DNA of 64,000 nucleotides, from the NCBI RefSeq assembly GCF_014839805.1, contig NC_051140.1:11739826-11803825 (forward strand), in the 5' to 3' direction. The notes beneath the pieces are model-generated. The model made no database searches. It had not been told where the DNA came from and saw only the letters and a list, made by a program, of their open reading frames with translations. Origin of the DNA: Manduca sexta (taxonomy: Eukaryota; Arthropoda; Insecta; Lepidoptera; Sphingidae). Positions 58,305 through 64,000 of the stretch are shown piece by piece; within the stretch, counting starts at the first letter, position 1; every line of letters begins with the position of its first letter. A program made the translations under genes and the position numbers.

Positions 58305-61300
58305 AAATCCTGTTCATATACCTATAGAATCCAACGCAGGATTTATACTTTCCTTTATAGGACGCTCAGTTTATGCCGTTCAGCATGTTTTGTGGGAGCA
58401 AAAAAACAATGACCCCGATTGCAAGCAATTTGTACGTAAAATGCTTTTTTGGTTTAAAAGAATGGTAAACTTAAAAAAATAAAGTGGGTACATTGAATAT
58501 CTCACATTCAAATTTCAGAAAGCAGGCCTAATTTGTGCCGCCTCTACTTTAAAATATGCTGCTCCTAGGCTGCGTGGCCTATACTAGTTAATAACAAACC
58601 CCACACTGGCATAACCATACTAAAAACGAAACCGCCTACCGTCTACTTCTGCGAGAAACACTTGCCATTCTACCTCAATAAAAAATACAAGTGTAATGTT
58701 ATAAATGAATAAAGCATTCCCACAATACTTACCAGTCGTTAGGAGTTGCACGCTCAATTATCATGAGTGTAGCGGCTCGGTGGCAATATGTTATAACAAC
58801 AGCACAATTCACAAAACAATAACCGGCACGTGTTATTCCGGGCAATGGTCTGTAAAAATACCAAGTAAATTAAATTTTACGCTTTCAAAGTTTTTACAGT
58901 TGTAATATTTTACATCCCTTGAATGTTGAGGTTTCTTTCTTTTTTGCGGACATCCGGGTCTTCTTGCTTTACGTGGATTGAAATAACAAAGGAGGAAAAT
59001 AAAATGTTCACTAAAAATTTTTCGCGTTCCTATGTCATTGTTTGAATACATTATTGTTTTTAAAGAAATGATTTTTTATATCTTTGACTTTTATGAATTC
59101 TTCTTTAGTCAAACCAAATTTTAAATTATTTCGCCAAACATAGAGACTTTTCACCTATAAATTGTTAACAAAAAATATTTCATTATAAACTAGTCACATG
59201 CACTTCAAACTATCGTTGAATTATAAAGCTTCGGTAATGAAATTGATTTTAATACACCTATTTACTTTAGCCCGTTCGCGGAGTATCAATTTATTATTGA
59301 TACTAAGCGAACCGTCATGTGTACAGTAAAGAGAACAAAATTGTATTTAGATAGAATTGACCTGTTTCTAATTAGAATTATCGCCTTGTGCCTTTAAATT
59401 ATGAGTGGATATAATATAGGTATAACATATTAAGCTATTGACGAACAAAAGTTATAATTGACGTCTTGAAATAAGTGATATTTTTAACCACCATAATCTA
59501 TTGAAAAAAGTCTCATATACACTGCTAATCAATCCATTTACTATTACGTAATAATTAATTTTCAAAATTTTAAGATTTACAGGCCAAACGGCAACATTGA
59601 TTTACGGCAATAATTGTCCGAAAGCCCAGATTGACTTGCGGCAACTGAATTTGAAAATCCTTATTTCGTACGATATTCAACTCACAATGTGGCCTCAACT
59701 CTACATTGGAATTAATTCATTTATTAATAAATCAGAATAACTACTACAAACAACCGGAGATACTTTATATTATCCAACCGTGAGTGCCAATCCAAGCAGA
59801 AATCCAATGCCTTGGATCTCTAATTGGACATGTACTTAAATCCACGTGTATGTTATCAAATAACAAAAATAAACTTAATTCCAAGTATGGAGCTCATTTA
59901 TTTGTTGTCGCATGTTCTAGATCTACTCTCGCCTAATTAGTCTTAAATTATTGCTACAATTACTAAAATATTGTGTTTTACCACTTTAATTGTTCAGTTA
60001 TGGCAAAAGCACACTGTGGTAATCACCATAACTCTATTTGATATAAATACAGTATCATGTAAGACGACATAGCCCCCGTTTTAGTGCCATAAATTGAGTT
60101 ATCTGGTTTATTACAAGCGCAGAGCAAGTGGTTATAAATCGTGCGTTGCCGCCATAAACATGCCGCTCTCTAGGCGACTGTCAATCGGACTCACTAGTAA
60201 AATGTGTCATAAATTTGTTGCAGGTATTTTCGCACGTATTTTCATACGAAATTTTGCAACGTTTGTCATTTATCATTCACGTTGACAGTTTCCACATCTC
60301 GAAAAATTTACACGGTTACAAATGTATGCGAATTGATGATATTAATATCTGAATACAATTCGCTATCATATCAATATTCATTAGACTTATTTTGTGTTTT
60401 AGAAATTATTTTATAGGTATTGTTTTACACATATATAAGTAAATATAAATTGGAATTTCATTTTGTGTTGCCAGCATATAAGTTACATGTTGGAGTGCAA
60501 AGTATTTACGTAGATGGTTCCCCGGGGCAAGCAGTCGGCGCTCTGACCGCTCATTAGTCACTGCCGATCCCACTGGGAACACCTGATCAGAGCCATACTT
60601 TACATAAAGCTATTTCCACCAAAAAATCACGGAAAGCTTTATTAAATTCTCCTGAGAGGCCTCTTCGGACTCTAACCAAATCAAAACTTGTAAAAGCAAT
60701 TAAATTACGCAACCTTTTTTGTTTTAACACAATGAAATATTTACAAAAATATTTATGATGTTTATGGTTGTGGATTTCTAAAACGTTTCCAAATATTAGA
60801 AAGCCAATGTGAGAATTATATTCTAAACATAAGCTCCGACGTATCCGTGAAAAATAAGCAAAAGTGTTAAAATTACCTACTGCTCACACATCCTCAGTCA
60901 AGATTATTAAGATCACATACATGTTATATATGTATTTTTATTTTATCAAATAATCGATTACAATTAATAATAGACCAGAGATAAGTAAGATGTAATTTTC
61001 CCAGTGTCACGTGCAGTCTAATCTCTAACTTGGGTTATTGATACATTTTTTATTCTTTTCATGACCCTACTTTAAACAATACAGTTATTAATATATTTGT
61101 TTAATGTGAATTTCTCATTTTGAAATAACCTATAATAATACTACGTCCTATTTAATATTTATCATGTAAATTTATATACAGAACGCTCCAATCAACATTG
61201 TTCTAATATATAATTATAAAATGGACATTAAATTGTATAGTTAGTTAAACGAATTTGTATTTATAAACTATTATAATGACTATAGTATGTGAATGAATTA

Positions 61301-64000
61301 TAATGTATTGTGAAAAGATCGTATCTTATATTTACTAGTCAGATGAAACTGTGAATTTCAAAGTGAAACATAAAGTTTTCAATGAAAAATATAATGTCAT
61401 AGTTACTATCTGTCAATAGTTCGCTCGAGACGAAGACAAGTTTTTTTCTTATCTGTTTAAATCTGCTTCAAGTATATCCTAACATAATTCACAGCACATT
61501 TTGCAAACCATACACGAATACTGTTTGTTCCAAATTGTTTTTGCGGATAATAACGCGGAATTTCTTTGTATTGTTTTTAATATCGAACAGAATAGAGAAA
61601 TTACTTTGAATAATAACCTCCGTTAGAATAAAAAAAAATAGATTATGGTTATACAATTCCTTTAAAACAAGTTCATCTGGGTGTTGTGACATTATTAAAT
61701 TTCAGTCCATAATATAATTATTTAGGTTATTAGATTGCTTGTACGTATAGAAATAAGCCGTCGTCACACAATCAACAAATTAATCTGCCCGCATAGTGGG
61801 GGAGACAATATACTATATATTATCAGTGGTGCCTATTTTGCGACTACTAGGGGCGATCTCTGGCCCACTCCCTCTATTATGTTTATTAACTGCCTCTGAC
61901 CAGCAACTACTAATGAATATTCGTATAAGATTGGTCAGAGCGCAGCTGTGTTATTGGTTTTAATTAAACTTAAACTTTATTGACTAAACTCACAGTAAAA
62001 CAGTGGCAAGATAATATTTTGTCATATATGTGAGAATATCAATATTTGATTAATATATGAATAGGTTAGATAATCTAAATGGTCAATACTAAACATTATC
62101 TGTAACAAAAGAAAGGTATCGGGGATAAATATACTTAATCCTATTTCGAGTAAATTCTCCATATAGTACGATAAAACCCTAGTCTTTGTGAATAAAACTC
62201 ATTTCATTCTATAATATTTTCTTACAAAATGCAAACCCTCTTAGCCACCTGCTGGTGAACGATAAATCTTTTATTAAAACAAAATGAAGAACATATTGGA
62301 AAAGGCGAATAACGTACTGTACTTTACTCGTTAATATGTAACAGTGCTATTATGAAACCGCAAGTGTAATTTGATAACATTATTAATTTGAATTAATATA
62401 TTTAGTCATAAAGAGCTTGTACGTATACAAAAACACATATTATAGTTATCTGTGAGCGCAAGAACATTAGATAACCGTTGTTGCTCGTACGTATGTGATG
62501 GGGCGTCCATTTCATAAACCACCGTCAGATTGTTCCCGTGGCGTGTGAGAAAAGCTCTAAATTTCAGCAGGCCGACATCCGATGTCGGTGAATTTCTTTT
62601 GTGTCTTGACAGTTTATTACGAGAACAAAAGGATGACGTTGTTTGAACAGACCCGCTTTAGATTTTACTACGCTGATTACACATTACTCAAGATCCACTC
62701 TATTGTGTCGAAGATCTGTATTTCTCTTCAATTTCCAAGAGAAATTACATTGACTGTAATTTACCCGAAAGCGAATAATCTCCAGCACCCAGCCGGCTGA
62801 TAAAGTGTAACGGCTAATAAATAGAATTTGGAGAAAACAGAATTAAGTTTAAATAATACATCAAATTACTCACGTATTTGAAGGGGTTTTTAGAACTTAA
62901 TAGAAATAACTCCTGTGTGGAAACAATTATGATTAATTATTATAGCTAAACATTGACGAGACAGGATAACATTCCTAGAAGTTCAAAGTGTTCTCAAAGC
63001 GGTTTGCCAGTTTCCTTTGTAAGCGCAGATAAGGGAAATTGCTCCCAAAGTTAATGGTATAACAAAGAATCCTGGGTATACTGGTGAACTTTTAAAAAGG
63101 CATGTTAACATGATATATGTATTATACAAAATAATTAATGAAGAAATTCCCACGTTCTCTTCCGTCGTTTTTATGAGTCAACAAGTTACACGAACATGCG
63201 TAAACCGTGATATTAACCCGAAGGTGCGTATTTGTCACTATTCACACAGTACGAAGCCGGGTACCGTATGAAAGCGGCCAGGAGCACGGGCAGAACGGGC
63301 GCTGTGTGTCCTAATTCAAGAAGTGCTCGTTAATTATTTACTAACATACATCCCAGAGCAACCTTCGCAGGATGGGATGGCGGGTGAAATCGTTGTAATT
63401 GCTTGTACACTTTGAAATCCCGGGCACACTGCTGGGCGTTGACTGTTTCACCTTAATATATGTTTGTGAACATATTCAAGTAATATTTTGTATAACTATC
63501 ACTAAATTAAAGATGGCTGCTTGCTTGCACTTGTTTTTATTATGGTAATGTTATCGAGAAGTTCAAATAACTTCATGTATTTAAGATGTAGCTACATACA
63601 TCTACTTTAGTTTTTTGGTAAATGATTGCTCGTTTCTGATGTGATTAAATGGTTTTATAAAACTCACTGAATTTAACATAACATTAAGGCAACAATATTA
63701 TAATGACAAATGCTTATATGTATAGGTATGTACATAGTATATCCTACAGAAACCTTTTATTATTAAAGTTCGCTTTAGTCGTACACCTACAATGTGTAAA
63801 TACATTGCTGACCCTTGTTAAGTTAGGAAACGATCAGAGATTAATGGAAAAGGCGGATTTATTGATACACTTGCAACATAATTTCATAATAATTGATATA
63901 ATTTACAATTCCAAATTTCATAACTGGCCCCTATCGCAAATTTTATATTTTGTTAAACAAATAAAAATATATTCTTCATGTATTCTACGTATATAGTGTT
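58305..64000. other. 5.7 kb AT-rich DNA without a recognisable gene
   Basis: Frames at 58705-58905, 60094-60285, 61489-61692, 62582-62800 and 63703-63996 are short, AT-biased and without domains. A 17-bp palindrome CCGACATCCGATGTCGG lies at 62572-62588. Slightly GC-richer pockets occur at about 60515-60590 and 63250-63310. No RNA gene or transposon terminus was recognised. Confidence 0.5.

Noticed and set aside
62572..62588. 17-bp palindrome CCGACATCCGATGTCGG
   Set aside because: It is exact but short. Palindromes of this size occur by chance in 64 kb and no associated element was found.

Overview
The window looks like a piece of an insect nuclear chromosome, most likely from a moth or butterfly (Lepidoptera). 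It is strongly AT-rich and has no operon-like gene packing. Almost everything recognisable is a type of dispersed repeat familiar from lepidopteran genomes: tRNA-headed SINEs, RTE-clade non-LTR retrotransposons with (ATG)n tails, Helitron-like elements starting TC and ending CTAG, and short non-autonomous DNA elements. The host assignment is inference from repeat style. No host gene is present from which a species could be named.

Only one long, clearly protein-coding frame exists: a 556-codon reverse transcriptase frame at 18267-19937. It is the 3' part of a 5'-truncated RTE-type retrotransposon, bounded by a 9-bp target duplication and ending in ATG repeats. Three further relics of the same clade are visible: 57338-57537 (minus strand, with an 8-bp duplication), 7530-7636, and possibly 6476-6570. 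I found no host protein gene, rRNA gene or functional tRNA gene. The window is therefore an intergenic stretch or part of a very large intron.

Layout. 0-2.4 kb: a SINE tail and GC-rich LINE-like debris. 2.4-11.6 kb: AT-rich DNA with RTE relics, a Helitron 3' end and an antisense Helitron copy. 11.6-18 kb: AT-rich DNA with a sharp GC-rich island at 15.2-15.5 kb that may hold a small host exon on the minus strand. 18.2-20 kb: the RTE insertion. 21.2-21.6 kb: a full tRNA-headed SINE. 23.6 kb: a second GC-rich island. 25.0-25.4 and 52.5-52.9 kb: two copies of one 393-bp element with terminal inverted repeats. 26.3-26.5 kb: an (AT)36 tract between inverted-repeat arms. 32.5-33.5 kb: a complete-looking non-autonomous Helitron carrying five 123-bp tandem units. 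37.2-44.2 kb: a SINE cluster in which three copies have readable target duplications. 49.5-64 kb: AT-rich DNA with scattered relics, hairpins and a GC-rich island at 55.7-55.9 kb.

The elements do not form a pathway. They are independent insertions of different ages. I see no undescribed multi-gene system here. The points that best repay a second look are the Helitron minisatellite, the head/body mosaic of the SINEs, the conserved TGACGTCA site in the 393-bp element, the possible 54-nt exon and several perfect or near-perfect hairpins.
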